NCBI GenBank assembly: GCA_011391405.1
Contig: JAABQQ010000216.1
Span: 1 to 64,000, forward strand
Reading direction: 5' to 3'
From: Gammaproteobacteria bacterium
Lineage (GTDB): Bacteria > Pseudomonadota > Gammaproteobacteria > Steroidobacterales > Steroidobacteraceae
DNA length: 64,000 nucleotides
How positions within the stretch are numbered: the stretch's first letter is position 1; each line of letters opens with the position of its first letter. The notes below the pieces were generated by a model that made no database searches, was not told the DNA's origin, and saw only the letters and a program-made list of their open reading frames with translations. The translations under genes were made by a program, and so were the position numbers. Of the stretch, positions 8,601 through 16,871 are shown piece by piece.

Positions 8601-9293
8601 ATGAACTGGCTGGCACGCCGGACCGCCGCGCGGCGACGCGGCGTCGGTAAGTACGACGCAACCGAAGCCCGGGCCTACGGCGAGACGCAGGGGCTTGGCT
8701 GGCTTACGGTCGACGAAGAGAGCGCTTACCTCACCGACCTGAGCCGGGTTGTGCATCTCGCCCCCGGCGCGAACGTTCTCGACATCGGCGCCGGCACCGG
8801 CGTGATGTGCTCGATGCTGCGACGCCTGCCGGGCATCGAACTCACCGCGCTGGAGCCCTCAGCTGCGATGCTGGCCATTCTGCAGGCGAAACCCGAACTC
8901 GCAAACGTTAGAGCGATCAACGGGTTCTGCGATGAACCTCAGGACCATGATCGATTCGAGGCGGCGCAGTTCGACGCCATCGTATCGCGGCAGGTCGTGA
9001 ATGGGCTCTTTGATCCGCTGCTCGCGTTCCGTCACTGGCATCGCTGGCTGAAGCCTGCTGGCGCCGTCGTCGTCATCGACGGACTCTACGGACGCGACGG
9101 CTGGGCCGGTCGCTGGGAGGAAGAAGTCGATGTGTTGCCGCTTGCGGCATCGCAGTCGCTGGCGTCGACACCCTACCTGCTCGAAGCGTGCGGCTTCCAC
9201 ATCGAAGTCGTGGAGCGCATGACGACGGTGAACGCCTTGCCGACGACGCGCACCTCGCGCTACGTCGTCGTCGCGCGCAAGACGACACGCTGA
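8601..9293 (+). CDS. class I SAM-dependent methyltransferase
   Basis: From ATG 8601 the protein has 230 residues. Motif I is NVLDIGAGTGVMCSML, followed by the acidic end of strand 2 (ELTALEPSAAMLA) and a strand 4 region FDAIVSRQVVNGLFDP, then LKPAGAVVVIDG. This is a small-molecule-type Rossmann methyltransferase of the Methyltransf_11/25 kind. GTG 8574 would extend it, but GGGGGAG at 8587-8593 is well placed for ATG 8601. It converges on glcF with a 166-base gap in which I see only GC-rich short inverted repeats. Confidence 0.85.
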   Translation: MNWLARRTAARRRGVGKYDATEARAYGETQGLGWLTVDEESAYLTDLSRVVHLAPGANVLDIGAGTGVMCSMLRRLPGIELTALEPSAAMLAILQAKPELANVRAINGFCDEPQDHDRFEAAQFDAIVSRQVVNGLFDPLLAFRHWHRWLKPAGAVVVIDGLYGRDGWAGRWEEEVDVLPLAASQSLASTPYLLEACGFHIEVVERMTTVNALPTTRTSRYVVVARKTTR

Positions 9294-9459
9294 CTGTGAT
9301 CGAGGCGCTGATTCGTCGCCGCCATGGCCAATCGAGCGCAACCACTGTTCGATATCTGCCTCACGCGCGTTCCTGCGGCGCTGTGACGCGCGCAGCGCGC
9401 AACCCGCGGCGTGCGCCCGTACACGTCGCAAGGACGCTCTACGTCGCTGAGAATTCGTT

Positions 9460-10740
9460 TTAAGGGAAGAGGATCGAGTCGACGATCTCGATCCAGTGCC
9501 GAACCGGCACGACGCTTGCCTGACGCAGGTGCTCGAGGCAGCCGATGTTGGCGGTCGCGATCGCTGCCGGCTGGTCGCCGAGCAGAGAGTCGAGCTTGCG
9601 CGCGCGCAGCTCGCGCGCGAGTTCCGGTTGCAGGATCGAGTACGTACCTGCCGAGCCGCAGCAGAGAGTCGGGTCGCGCGTGGCCACGAGTTCGCAGCCG
9701 GCGGCACGCAGCAGCGCTTCGACCTTTCCCGCAGTCGACGATCGCTGCCCATGCTGGAGCGAGCAGGGCGCCTGCCAGGCAACACGGACCGGCTCGCGCG
9801 TCGCGTTCCTGGTCTTGCTGACGGCGGCGACTGCGTCTTCGAGCGCCGCTGGATCGATGACTTCGCAGAGGTCGCGCGTCGCGGCTCCCACCCGAGCTGC
9901 GGCGCCTGCGATCGCTGCGTCTGCGTGACGGAGCACGTGTCCGTAGTCCTTCGCGAACGTGCCACAGCCGCTGGCGGTGCTGACGATCGCCTCGCAACCG
10001 CCGTCCAGCAGCCGTGCACTCGCCTCGACGTTCCGACACACCTGGTCCAGCGCCGCGTCCGTTCGCCCGAGGTGGTGTTCCATCGCACCGCAGCAGCCGA
10101 CATCGCGCGCCGCGACCAGCGAGACTCCGAGATGGTCCAGCACCCGTGCTGCCGCCGCATTGATCTGCGGCGCGAGTCCCGGCTGCACGCAGCCTTCGAG
10201 TACTGCCATGCGACGGGCATGCCGTGCCGTGGGCCAGGCCAGCACGTCGCGCGTCGCCGTCCGGTCGCGCGCCTTTGCCGGCACCATTGACTTGAGTGCA
10301 CCGGGCAGCGCCGGGCGAATCGCCTGGCCGATTCGCACCAGGAGCGTGACCAGTTCACGCCGGGTGGCGACCTTGGCCAGCGCAAGACGGACGAACCGCG
10401 TGCCCGGGTCGCGCGACGAGGGCGACTCACGCTCGATGAGTTCGCGACCGAGGTCGGCCAGCCTGCCGTACTGCACGCCCGACGGGCAGGCGGTCTCGCA
10501 GGCGCGACAGGTCAGGCAACGGTCGAGGTGAGTGCGAGCGGTTGCGGTCGCGCCGCCGTGTTCGAGCATCTCCTTGATCAGGTAGATGCGACCGCGCGGG
10601 CTGTCGAGTTCGCTGCCGGTGATGCGGTACGTCGGGCAGGCGGGCAGGCAGAAGCCACAGTGCACGCAACTGCGCAGCAGGTCGCTTGCCTCCAGTGCGA
10701 GCGGCGAGTCGGCGAGCGAGTCTGCGGGCCTCGAATGCAA
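9460..10740 (-). CDS. glcF: glycolate oxidase iron-sulfur subunit GlcF
   Basis: GlcF carries electrons from the GlcD/GlcE flavin subunits to the membrane quinone pool during oxidation of glycolate to glyoxylate. The 426-residue protein has two 4Fe-4S ligand sets, C25-x2-C28-x2-C31-x3-C35-P and C75-x2-C78-x2-C81-x3-C85-P. Two CCG-type cysteine-rich domains follow (DVGCCGAMEHHLG and PTLCCGSAGTYS). The start codon is TTG 10740, the only start ahead of the first cluster in this frame; it lies 10 bases after the glcE stop. It is the last gene of the rpiA-glcDEF run. Confidence 0.92.
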   Translation of the reverse strand: MHSRPADSLADSPLALEASDLLRSCVHCGFCLPACPTYRITGSELDSPRGRIYLIKEMLEHGGATATARTHLDRCLTCRACETACPSGVQYGRLADLGRELIERESPSSRDPGTRFVRLALAKVATRRELVTLLVRIGQAIRPALPGALKSMVPAKARDRTATRDVLAWPTARHARRMAVLEGCVQPGLAPQINAAAARVLDHLGVSLVAARDVGCCGAMEHHLGRTDAALDQVCRNVEASARLLDGGCEAIVSTASGCGTFAKDYGHVLRHADAAIAGAAARVGAATRDLCEVIDPAALEDAVAAVSKTRNATREPVRVAWQAPCSLQHGQRSSTAGKVEALLRAAGCELVATRDPTLCCGSAGTYSILQPELARELRARKLDSLLGDQPAAIATANIGCLEHLRQASVVPVRHWIEIVDSILFP

Positions 10741-10750
10741 GGTGGCGGTC

Positions 10751-11854
10751 TCAGAGGTCCGCGTACATCCGGCCCGGGTTCAGGATGCCGGCCGGATCGA
10801 ATACGTGCTTCACCGCACGATGCAGGTCGAGCAACGGTGTGGGCAGCGGCGCGAAGACGTCGCCCGTCACGTCATCTGCGGCGTCGTCGCGACGGAAGAG
10901 GGTGGCATGACCGCCTGCGGCGCGAGTGATCAGGTCGATCGTCTGTCGTTCGACCCCGGTGACCCAGGCCTGGGCACCATTCCATTCAAGCGCGACCCGA
11001 TCGGCCGGAAGCAGCGCGGCGCCCGCCGCCGTCGCCGGCAGCGAGAGTCGCCAGAGCGGGTGCGTCGAGGTGAAGTACGTGTGGGTCTGTTCGCGCACGC
11101 TCTGCCAGAGCGAGGCGGCTGTCGACTCGTCCAGCAAGTCGCCGCCGATCGTCGGCACGAGTTCATCCAGGCTCGACGGGGAGCCTTCCAGGCGGAGGTA
11201 CAGTTCGCCTGTGCTCCAGAAACTGCCGGTGAGCGGGAGCCCGCTTTGAGCGGCTGCGCCGAGCAGGTCGATCGCGCCTTGCGCGGCGATACATCGCCGC
11301 AGCGTCCGGGTACCACGGGCGACCGGCAGCACCTTGAGCGACACGTCGAGCAGCACGCCGAGGATGCCGAGAGAACCGGCGAGCAGGCGCGAGACATCGT
11401 AGCCGGCGACGTTCTTCATGACTTCGCCGCCGAACTTGAGTGCGCGGCCGTCGCCGGTCAGCAGCCGGGCGCCGAGAACGTAATCGCGCACCGGGCCCCG
11501 GGCGACCCGCGCGGGACCGGCGAGTCCAGCGGCCACCGTGCCGCCCAGCGTGGCCAACGAGCCGAAGGATGGCGGTTCGAAAGGCAGTCGTTGCCCGTGT
11601 CGAGCAAGTAGCGCTTCGATGTCGGCGAGCAACGTGCCGCCGCGCGCGGTGATCACGAGTTCGGCCGGATCGTAACGCAGGACGCCGTGATGACCGGCCA
11701 GCGCGAGCATCTCGCCCGCGACCGGCCGTCCATAGAAGCGCTTGGTGTCGCCGCCGACGATCCGCAACGGCGTTCCTGCATTCGATGCCGCAAGCACGCG
11801 CTCGACCAGCGCGTCGGTGAGGTCCTGCCCCGGAGGCGTCTCGACCAACGCCAT
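10751..11854 (-). CDS. glcE: glycolate oxidase FAD-binding subunit GlcE
   Basis: GlcE is the smaller flavin subunit of glycolate oxidase. The 367-residue protein has the PCMH-type FAD-binding core: LRIVGGDTKRFYGRP, a strand ELVITARGGTLLADIEALL, then LATLGGTVAAGLAGPAR with the pyrophosphate loop, and GEVMKNVAGYDVSRLL. It ends FDPAGILNPGRMY, a motif shared with GlcD. The frame continues far upstream, but ATG 11854 begins the family N-terminus and lies five bases after the glcD stop. Confidence 0.92.
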   Translation of the reverse strand: MALVETPPGQDLTDALVERVLAASNAGTPLRIVGGDTKRFYGRPVAGEMLALAGHHGVLRYDPAELVITARGGTLLADIEALLARHGQRLPFEPPSFGSLATLGGTVAAGLAGPARVARGPVRDYVLGARLLTGDGRALKFGGEVMKNVAGYDVSRLLAGSLGILGVLLDVSLKVLPVARGTRTLRRCIAAQGAIDLLGAAAQSGLPLTGSFWSTGELYLRLEGSPSSLDELVPTIGGDLLDESTAASLWQSVREQTHTYFTSTHPLWRLSLPATAAGAALLPADRVALEWNGAQAWVTGVERQTIDLITRAAGGHATLFRRDDAADDVTGDVFAPLPTPLLDLHRAVKHVFDPAGILNPGRMYADL

Positions 11855-11859
11855 GGCCG

Positions 11860-13314
11860 TCAGAACCGCGGCAAGTGCGAATGCGGCAACTGGCCACCGT
11901 GCACCCGCAGAGCGCCATAGTCGGCACAGCGGGCGAGAGTGGGCACCGCCTTGCCGGGATTGAGCAGGCCCGCGGGATCGAAGGCGAGCTTCAGTGCGTG
12001 GAAGGTTGCGAGCTCGGCGGCACCGAACTGCGAGCACATCGGTCCGAGCTTCTCGACGCCGACGCCGTGCTCCCCCGTCACGGTGCCACCGGCAGCGACG
12101 CAGGCTTCGAGGATGTCGGCGCCGAAGCGTTCGGCACGTTCCAGTTCGCCGTCCTTGCCGGCGTCGAACAGGATCAGCGGGTGCAGGTTGCCGTCGCCCG
12201 CGTGAAAGACGTTGGCCACGTCGAGGCGATAGGTCGTCGACAGCGTCGCGATCTGCGCCAGCACGACTGCCAGGTGACGGCGGGGGATCGTGCCGTCCAT
12301 GCAGTAATAGTCGGGGGCGAGGCGACCCACCGCGGGGAAGGCCGACTTGCGGCCTGACCACATGCGGTGGCGCTCCCCAGCGTCCCTGGCGACGCGCACG
12401 CTCGTCGCGCCGGCGGCTTCGAGCAGGGCACGGGCACGGCCGAGTTCGTCGTCGACGTCGGCGGGCAGTCCGTCGACTTCGCAGAGCAACAGTGCCTGCG
12501 CGTCCAGCGGATAGCCGCACTGTGCGAACGCCTCGGCTGCCTTGATCGCGGGGGCGTCCATCATTTCGAGTCCGGCCGGGATGATGCCGGCCGCGATCAC
12601 CTGACCGACGGCCTCGGCGCAACGGCCCACGTCGTCGAATGCGGCCAGCAGCAGTTCGACACGGCGGGGCAGCGGCAGCAAGCGCACGGCCACTTCCACC
12701 ACGACGCCCAGCAACCCTTCCGAGCCGATCACGGCAGCCAGCAGGTTGAGGCCAGGTGTCTCACCCGTCTCGCTGCCGAGCGTGAGCAGTTCGCCCTCCA
12801 TGGTGACGAGCTTCACTGCGAGCACGTTGTGCACGGTCAGCCCGTACTTGAGGCAGTGCACGCCGCCGGAATTCTCGGCGACGTTGCCGCCGACCGAGCA
12901 CGCGACCTGCGAGGAAGGATCCGGTGCGTAATACATGCCGTAAGGCGCAGCCGCCTCGGACACCGCGAGGTTCGTGACGCCGGGCTGCACGCGTGCGAGA
13001 CCGCGGCGCGGATCGACTTCGAGGATTGCGTCGAGCCGCGACAGCACCAGCAGCAGCCCGCCCGCGACCGGCAGCGCGCCGCCCGAGAGTCCGGTGCCCG
13101 AGCCGCGGGCGACCACTGGCACCGAATGCCGACGACAGATACGGACGATCTGCTGGACCTGTTCGACGCTCGTCGGCAGCGCGACCAGGTCGGGTGGGTG
13201 GCGGTGGGCGGTGAGGGCGTCGCACTCGTAGGCGACGCAGGCTGCGGGAGTGGAGAGCAGGCCCGGTCCGAGAACCGAGCCGAGTTCGCGCAACAGTCCT
13301 GCGTCAACCGCCAC
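11860..13314 (-). CDS. glcD: glycolate oxidase catalytic FAD subunit GlcD
   Basis: GlcD oxidises glycolate with FAD. The 484-residue protein contains the FAD-linked oxidase N-terminal domain ([65 protein letters not shown]). The FAD-linked oxidase C-terminal domain follows, with [23 protein letters not shown] and [11 protein letters not shown]. Length matches E. coli GlcD. The start is GTG 13314, which overlaps the last 11 bases of rpiA, so translation of the two is probably coupled. It could act on D-lactate or other 2-hydroxy acids, but the adjoining glcE and glcF make glycolate most likely. Confidence 0.93.
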   Translation of the reverse strand: MAVDAGLLRELGSVLGPGLLSTPAACVAYECDALTAHRHPPDLVALPTSVEQVQQIVRICRRHSVPVVARGSGTGLSGGALPVAGGLLLVLSRLDAILEVDPRRGLARVQPGVTNLAVSEAAAPYGMYYAPDPSSQVACSVGGNVAENSGGVHCLKYGLTVHNVLAVKLVTMEGELLTLGSETGETPGLNLLAAVIGSEGLLGVVVEVAVRLLPLPRRVELLLAAFDDVGRCAEAVGQVIAAGIIPAGLEMMDAPAIKAAEAFAQCGYPLDAQALLLCEVDGLPADVDDELGRARALLEAAGATSVRVARDAGERHRMWSGRKSAFPAVGRLAPDYYCMDGTIPRRHLAVVLAQIATLSTTYRLDVANVFHAGDGNLHPLILFDAGKDGELERAERFGADILEACVAAGGTVTGEHGVGVEKLGPMCSQFGAAELATFHALKLAFDPAGLLNPGKAVPTLARCADYGALRVHGGQLPHSHLPRF

Positions 13315-13972
13315 TGGGCCGCAGGGTCTGCACGCCGGCGTCCGTGCCGATCACGAGCACGTCCGCGCCGCGCTGCGCGAACAGGCCGTTGGTGACGACG
13401 CCGGGAATCTGGTTGATCGCGCGCTCGAGGTCGACCGGATCGGCGATGTCGAGACCGTGGACGTCGAGGATGTCGCAGCCGTTGTCGGTCACCGTACCCT
13501 GGCGCCAGACCGGCTGGCCACCGAGTCGAACCAGTTCCTGCGCGACGTAGGCGCGCGCCATCGGGATGACTTCGACCGGTAAAGGAAACTTTCCCAGGCG
13601 CTCCACCAGCTTCGCTTCGTCGACGATGCAGACGAAGGTGCGTGCAGCCGCCGCGACGATCTTTTCGCGGGTGAGGGCTGCGCCGCCGCCCTTGATCAGG
13701 TGCATGCCGCGGGTCGCCTCGTCGGCGCCGTCGACGTAGACTTCGAGTCCTGCGATCGAATTCAGGTCGAGCACCGGGATGCCGTGACCCGCGAGGCGGC
13801 GTGAGCTGGCCTCGGAACTGGAGACCGCGCCGGCGATGCGGCGCGGCATGCCGGCCAGCGCATCGATGAAGAAGTTCACGGTGGAACCGGTACCCACGCC
13901 GATGATGGTTCCCGGCTGGATGTATTCGAGCGCGGCGGCCGCGGCTCGCTGCTTCTTCTGGTCCTGGCTCAT
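13304..13972 (-). CDS. rpiA: ribose-5-phosphate isomerase A
   Basis: RpiA interconverts ribose 5-phosphate and ribulose 5-phosphate in the pentose phosphate pathway. The 222-residue protein shows the phosphate loop [13 protein letters not shown], the catalytic VYVDGADEA segment, [16 protein letters not shown], and [17 protein letters not shown] 13972 is preceded by AGGG at suitable spacing; an upstream in-frame start would run into the hairpin region. The 3' end overlaps glcD, an unusual partner for rpiA. Confidence 0.95.
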   Translation of the reverse strand: MSQDQKKQRAAAAALEYIQPGTIIGVGTGSTVNFFIDALAGMPRRIAGAVSSSEASSRRLAGHGIPVLDLNSIAGLEVYVDGADEATRGMHLIKGGGAALTREKIVAAAARTFVCIVDEAKLVERLGKFPLPVEVIPMARAYVAQELVRLGGQPVWRQGTVTDNGCDILDVHGLDIADPVDLERAINQIPGVVTNGLFAQRGADVLVIGTDAGVQTLRPSGG

Positions 13973-14003
13973 CGTTGCCCTGCTTTCCCGACCCCTCAAA
14001 CAA

Positions 14004-14027
14004 CTGTGCCCGCTTTCGCGGGCACAG
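14004..14027 (-). terminator. hairpin terminator after the lysine-rich micro-gene
   Basis: A perfect 10-bp inverted repeat (arms 14004-14013 and 14018-14027, loop TTTC) is followed on the minus strand by a short T-rich stretch, TTGTTTGA. It lies 63 bases beyond the stop of the lysine-rich micro-gene and 31 bases before rpiA. It is therefore placed to end or attenuate the short transcript before rpiA-glcDEF. Confidence 0.6.
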
Positions 14028-14090
14028 TCGTCGTTTCGGATTCGGCGGCGTCTATCTTTCGAAGGAGCGCCGCCTCATCTTCAAGCGACC

Positions 14091-14159
14091 TTACTTCTTC
14101 TTCGCGGCCTTTTTCTTGGTGGCCTTCTTCTTGGTCGCCTTCTTTGCCTTAGCTGCCAT
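14091..14159 (-). CDS. lysine/alanine-rich micro-protein, histone H1-tail-like
   Basis: A 22-codon frame, too short for normal gene finding, encodes 12 Lys, 7 Ala, 2 Thr and one Met, arranged as KKxTKKK-type repeats ending AAKKK. It reads like the tail of eukaryotic histone H1 or of bacterial H1-like proteins, without a globular domain. A GGAG Shine-Dalgarno lies 8 bases before ATG 14159, and a strong hairpin lies downstream. Such a peptide would bind nucleic acid or other polyanions nonspecifically; that is inference. It sits between the EVE gene and rpiA. It could also be a decayed remnant of a longer basic protein, but the intact signals favour a gene. Confidence 0.6.
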   Translation of the reverse strand: MAAKAKKATKKKATKKKAAKKK

Positions 14160-14195
14160 GATCAATTCTCCATATCGGGTTAGTCCCGGGCCGAG

Positions 14196-14224
14196 TATTT
14201 ACAGAATTAAAAAAAGAAATGCAA
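14196..14224 (-). promoter_or_regulatory. candidate promoter for the lysine-rich micro-gene
   Basis: On the minus strand TTGCAT (14219-14224) is followed after 17 bases by TAAATA (14196-14201) in a markedly AT-rich stretch that contrasts with the GC-rich surroundings. The -10 match is poor, so this is only a candidate. The same T-rich tract could instead help end the EVE-gene transcript. Confidence 0.3.
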
Positions 14225-14232
14225 TAGTCGCG

Positions 14233-14763
14233 TCACGATTTTTTTGAACGCGTTCTCAGGTCGACGGTCGACTTCGTCGCTCGCGACGACGCGACGACAG
14301 GTCGCAACGCAACGATGCAATGCCATTCTGCGGCAGTGAGCGGCGTCACTGAAAGACGATTGCCGCGTTTCAGAATCAACATCTCGCGCAACGTGCCGTC
14401 TGCGTGCTCGCGCAGCTCCGGCAGCGTAATTACAGGCTCAATTCGTTTTTCGAGTTGCACGTCGACGCTGAACCAGCGCGGTGCCTCACGCGTGCTGCCG
14501 GCATCGTAGTACTCGCTCTTCGCATCGAACTGCGTCGGGTCGGGATACGCCTCGCGCACGACCTTCACGACGCCCGCGACGCCCGGAACCTCGCAGCTCG
14601 AGTGATAAAAAAAAGCGCGGTCACCTTTCCGAAAATCGTCCCGAAGCATGTTCCGCGCCTGGTAGTTGCGCACGCCTTCCCACCCCGTCGTGCGCCGCGG
14701 AGCGGCTGCGAGGGCATCAATTCCGAACACGTCGGGTTCCGATTTCAGCAGCCAGTAGTGCAT
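14233..14763 (-). CDS. EVE domain protein
   Basis: The 176-residue protein starts HYWLLKSEPDVFGIDAL and contains WEGVRNYQARNMLRDDFRKGDRAFFYHSS and GVAGVVKVVREAYPD, the core of EVE (PUA-like, thymocyte nuclear protein 1) domains. EVE domains bind modified bases in DNA or RNA. The C-terminal 20 residues are basic and probably disordered. It begins 14 bases after fau and belongs to the zapA-ssrS-fau transcription direction. The specific ligand is unknown. Confidence 0.9.
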   Translation of the reverse strand: MHYWLLKSEPDVFGIDALAAAPRRTTGWEGVRNYQARNMLRDDFRKGDRAFFYHSSCEVPGVAGVVKVVREAYPDPTQFDAKSEYYDAGSTREAPRWFSVDVQLEKRIEPVITLPELREHADGTLREMLILKRGNRLSVTPLTAAEWHCIVALRPVVASSRATKSTVDLRTRSKKS

Positions 14764-14777
14764 GCGACTTTGGTTCT

Positions 14778-15380
14778 TCAGGGTGCGTGAGGAGGGAAGC
14801 GGAGGATGCCGTGCTCGGTGACGACGAGGTCGAGAGCGACGTCCCAGGGAGCAGGATCGAGTCGATCGACCTGCTGGATCGAGTACGCGATGCCGATCAG
14901 GCGCGGGCGGCGGAACGGTTGCGTGCGATCGAGCCGTGGACGCAGCGCGCGATCGTAGAAGCCCGCGCCCATGCCGAGGCGATGGCCCTGCGCGTCGAAG
15001 CCGACGAGCGGAACGAGGATGGTGTCGAGGTGACGGACGGGGAGGCGGCCGCGCGAACCGTGCAGCGGTTCGGCGATGCCGAACATGTTTCCGCGCACCG
15101 CTGCGCCAGCCTCGAGCGGGACGAAGACCATCCGGCCGTCACGATGGTTGACGATGTGCGGCACGTAGATGCGGACTCCGCGCTGCCATGCGGCGCCGAA
15201 ACAGGGGCGCAGGTCGACTTCGCCCGGCATGCTGAGGAACGCGGCGACGCGCCGGCCGCGCTGCCAGACGCCGAGCTGGCTCAGTGATGCGCGGATCGCC
15301 CGGTCGTGGACCCGGCGTTCCGCGTCAGGGATCGCGCGACGCCCCGCGCGCAGCTGCCGGCGCAGCTCGCGGAGGGTCAT
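14778..15380 (-). CDS. fau: 5-formyltetrahydrofolate cyclo-ligase
   Basis: The enzyme converts 5-formyl-THF to 5,10-methenyl-THF using ATP. The 200-residue product has LRELRRQLRAGRRAIPD at its N-terminus, VAAFLSMPGEVDLRP, and the C-terminal substrate/ATP signature LVGFDAQGHRLGMGAGFYDRAL. I use ATG 15380 instead of GTG 15407, because the latter would begin inside the 3' stem of the 6S RNA. In E. coli fau (ygfA) is cotranscribed with ssrS, and the spacing here (about 20 bases) suggests the same. 5-formyl-THF inhibits the glycine-cleavage/SHMT branch, so it links functionally to the gcv genes in this window. Confidence 0.93.
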   Translation of the reverse strand: MTLRELRRQLRAGRRAIPDAERRVHDRAIRASLSQLGVWQRGRRVAAFLSMPGEVDLRPCFGAAWQRGVRIYVPHIVNHRDGRMVFVPLEAGAAVRGNMFGIAEPLHGSRGRLPVRHLDTILVPLVGFDAQGHRLGMGAGFYDRALRPRLDRTQPFRRPRLIGIAYSIQQVDRLDPAPWDVALDLVVTEHGILRFPPHAP

Positions 15381-15399
15381 CGTCGCAGTGGAAGGGAGA

Positions 15400-15586
15400 G
15401 GCGCCACCCGCCTGTGCCGTCACAGACCATTGCTCTCGACAAGAGCAATATTTGGGGAGGGCCGCGGCACTTAAGGCTTCCCGCTCGAGGCGGACTTGCA
15501 CAATGTTGCCGGCTGACCGTTCCCCGGGGTATTTACATTAAGGTCGAGAGGTAACCCGGCCCGTGTCGAACACCGCAGGCGGCGCC
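15400..15586 (-). ncRNA. ssrS: 6S RNA
   Basis: The 6S RNA mimics an open promoter and binds the housekeeping RNA polymerase holoenzyme. The interval between zapA and fau, the position of ssrS in gammaproteobacteria, holds a roughly 187-nt RNA closed by a 12-bp terminal stem: 15575-15586 pairs with 15400-15411, including the self-complementary GGCGCC at each end. On the 3' side the conserved AAGCCTTAA element occurs at about 15471-15479, at the position where E. coli 6S carries AGCCUUAA. Size, neighbours, closing stem and this element all agree. The exact ends are inferred from the stem. Confidence 0.88.
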
Positions 15587-15618
15587 AAATCGTCGAAGGT
15601 TCGGACTGCTGCGAACCC

Positions 15619-15936
15619 TCAGAGTTCAAGTTGCTGGCCTTTCGCGAGCGCGGTTTCCACGCGCTCGCGCAGGGACTTCAGGCGCGCGCCGAGATCGCCC
15701 TCGACGACCGTGCCGTGCTTGCGCACTTTGATCAGTTCGTTGGCCAGGTTGAGCGCGGCGATGACCGCGATGCGGTCGAGGCCGACGACTTTCCCGGAAT
15801 CGCGGATCTCGCGCATCTTGCCGTCGAGGTACTCCGCGGAGTCGAGCAGGTCGGAACGTTCTTCGGCAGGGCAGGCCACCTGGTACTCGCGATCGAGCAG
15901 GCGGACGCTGACGCGGGAAACACGTTCTTCACTCAT
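15619..15936 (-). CDS. zapA: cell division protein ZapA
   Basis: ZapA binds FtsZ and promotes bundling of protofilaments at the division septum. The 105-residue protein shows SVRLLDREYQVACPAEERSDLLDSA at the N-terminus, KMREIRDSGKVVGLDRIAVIAALNLANEL in the middle, and a C-terminal coiled coil (about residues 70-100). ATG 15936 overlaps the stop of the zapB-like gene by one base (TGATG). The ssrS-fau pair follows, as in other gammaproteobacteria. Confidence 0.92.
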   Translation of the reverse strand: MSEERVSRVSVRLLDREYQVACPAEERSDLLDSAEYLDGKMREIRDSGKVVGLDRIAVIAALNLANELIKVRKHGTVVEGDLGARLKSLRERVETALAKGQQLEL

Positions 15937-16166
15937 CAACCCTGCTCCATCGCCTTGAGGCGGCCGATCATAGCCTCGACCCGCGCGCGCACCTGCTCGT
16001 TCTTCTGCAGGAGGTTGGCGCGCTCGCTGATCAGGGTGTCCTGACGCTGACGCAGGGCACGGTTCTCTTCCTTGAGCTGGTTGACCGTGGCCACCAGCTC
16101 GTCGAGACGGCGTTCGATGCGTCGGAGTTCGACGTCGACGGCGGATCGGGCAGCGGGTTCGTTCAT
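15936..16166 (-). CDS. ZapB-like coiled-coil protein (TIGR02449/DUF904 type)
   Basis: The 76-residue protein is almost entirely coiled coil: RRIERRLDELVATVNQL, then KEENRALRQRQDTLISERANLLQKNEQ and RVEAMIGRLKAM. It resembles the small TIGR02449 proteins found directly upstream of zapA and, more distantly, ZapB. A division-site role is likely from context but is inference. A good promoter lies so close to ATG 16166 that the mRNA may have almost no leader. Confidence 0.75.
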   Translation of the reverse strand: MNEPAARSAVDVELRRIERRLDELVATVNQLKEENRALRQRQDTLISERANLLQKNEQVRARVEAMIGRLKAMEQG

Positions 16167-16173
16167 GGAATTC

Positions 16174-16202
16174 ACTATAGTTGGCGCACCCCGGGGAATC
16201 AA
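16174..16202 (-). promoter_or_regulatory. sigma-70 promoter of the zapB-like/zapA/ssrS operon
   Basis: On the minus strand TTGATT (16197-16202) and TATAGT (16174-16179) are separated by exactly 17 bases. Transcription would begin near 16167-16168, one or two bases before the ATG at 16166. The 91-base gap between the divergent zapB-like and ygfB genes holds no other minus-strand promoter of similar quality. Confidence 0.6.
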
Positions 16203-16257
16203 TTTGAACTGGCCCAGCTGGGACCGGTTGCGCGCCACGAATGGTACGATACGCGCA

Positions 16258-16830
16258 ATGTCGGCACCGATTGTTTTCGATGATGTCGCGCAGGCCCTGG
16301 CGGCCGGCGGTTCCACTGTCCACGCTGCCGAGGCGCACGGCTGTCTGTGCGGGGCCCTTTGCGCACGGCGCAGCTACCTTCCCGCGGAATGGTTGGACGA
16401 GTTGCTGCCCGATGGCCTCGAGCCAGGCACGTCTTTATCCGTCACCACGGCCGGCCCCCTGAAGTCACTCTTCGAGCAGAGTCGCGCCGTACTGGACGCG
16501 CGAGAGATGGAATTCGAGCCGTTGCTGCCGCCGGACGCAGCCACGCTCGACGAGCGCGTCGAGGCACTCGGCGCCTGGGCGCAGGGGTTCCTTTACGGCT
16601 TCGGTGCGGCCGGCCCGTTCAAGCCTGGCACGCTGACCACGGCAGTTGCCGAGGTCCTCACGGATTTCGCCGAAGTCGCTCGCGCCGGCGCCGTCGGCTC
16701 CGAAAGTGTCGAAATCGAAGAGGGTGCGCTCGCCGAACTGGTCGAGTTCGTCCGCGTCGGCGTGCAGCTCATTTATGACGAGCTCGCCGACCTGCGCGCT
16801 GCCCAGGCCACCTCGACCGCACGTCACTGA
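16258..16830 (+). CDS. ygfB: UPF0149 family protein (YgfB)
   Basis: The 190-residue protein has the UPF0149 pattern: AEAHGCLCGALCAR near residues 21-34, WAQGFLYGFG near 101-110, and a conserved acidic C-terminal half with EEGALAELVEFVRVGVQLIYDEL. The first gene of the E. coli ygfB-pepP-ubiH-ubiI cluster has the same family and place. YgfB has been reported to affect antibiotic resistance in Pseudomonas, but its biochemistry is unclear. Start ATG 16258. Confidence 0.88.
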   Translation: MSAPIVFDDVAQALAAGGSTVHAAEAHGCLCGALCARRSYLPAEWLDELLPDGLEPGTSLSVTTAGPLKSLFEQSRAVLDAREMEFEPLLPPDAATLDERVEALGAWAQGFLYGFGAAGPFKPGTLTTAVAEVLTDFAEVARAGAVGSESVEIEEGALAELVEFVRVGVQLIYDELADLRAAQATSTARH

Positions 16831-16871
16831 TCCCGAACCTTGCGTTTTCCCGAAGAGAATCCCGACCGCCC

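Noticed and set aside
11855-12622. An extended GlcE reading upstream of 11854
   Set aside because: It is an arginine-rich shadow of glcD; the GlcE family N-terminus starts at 11854.
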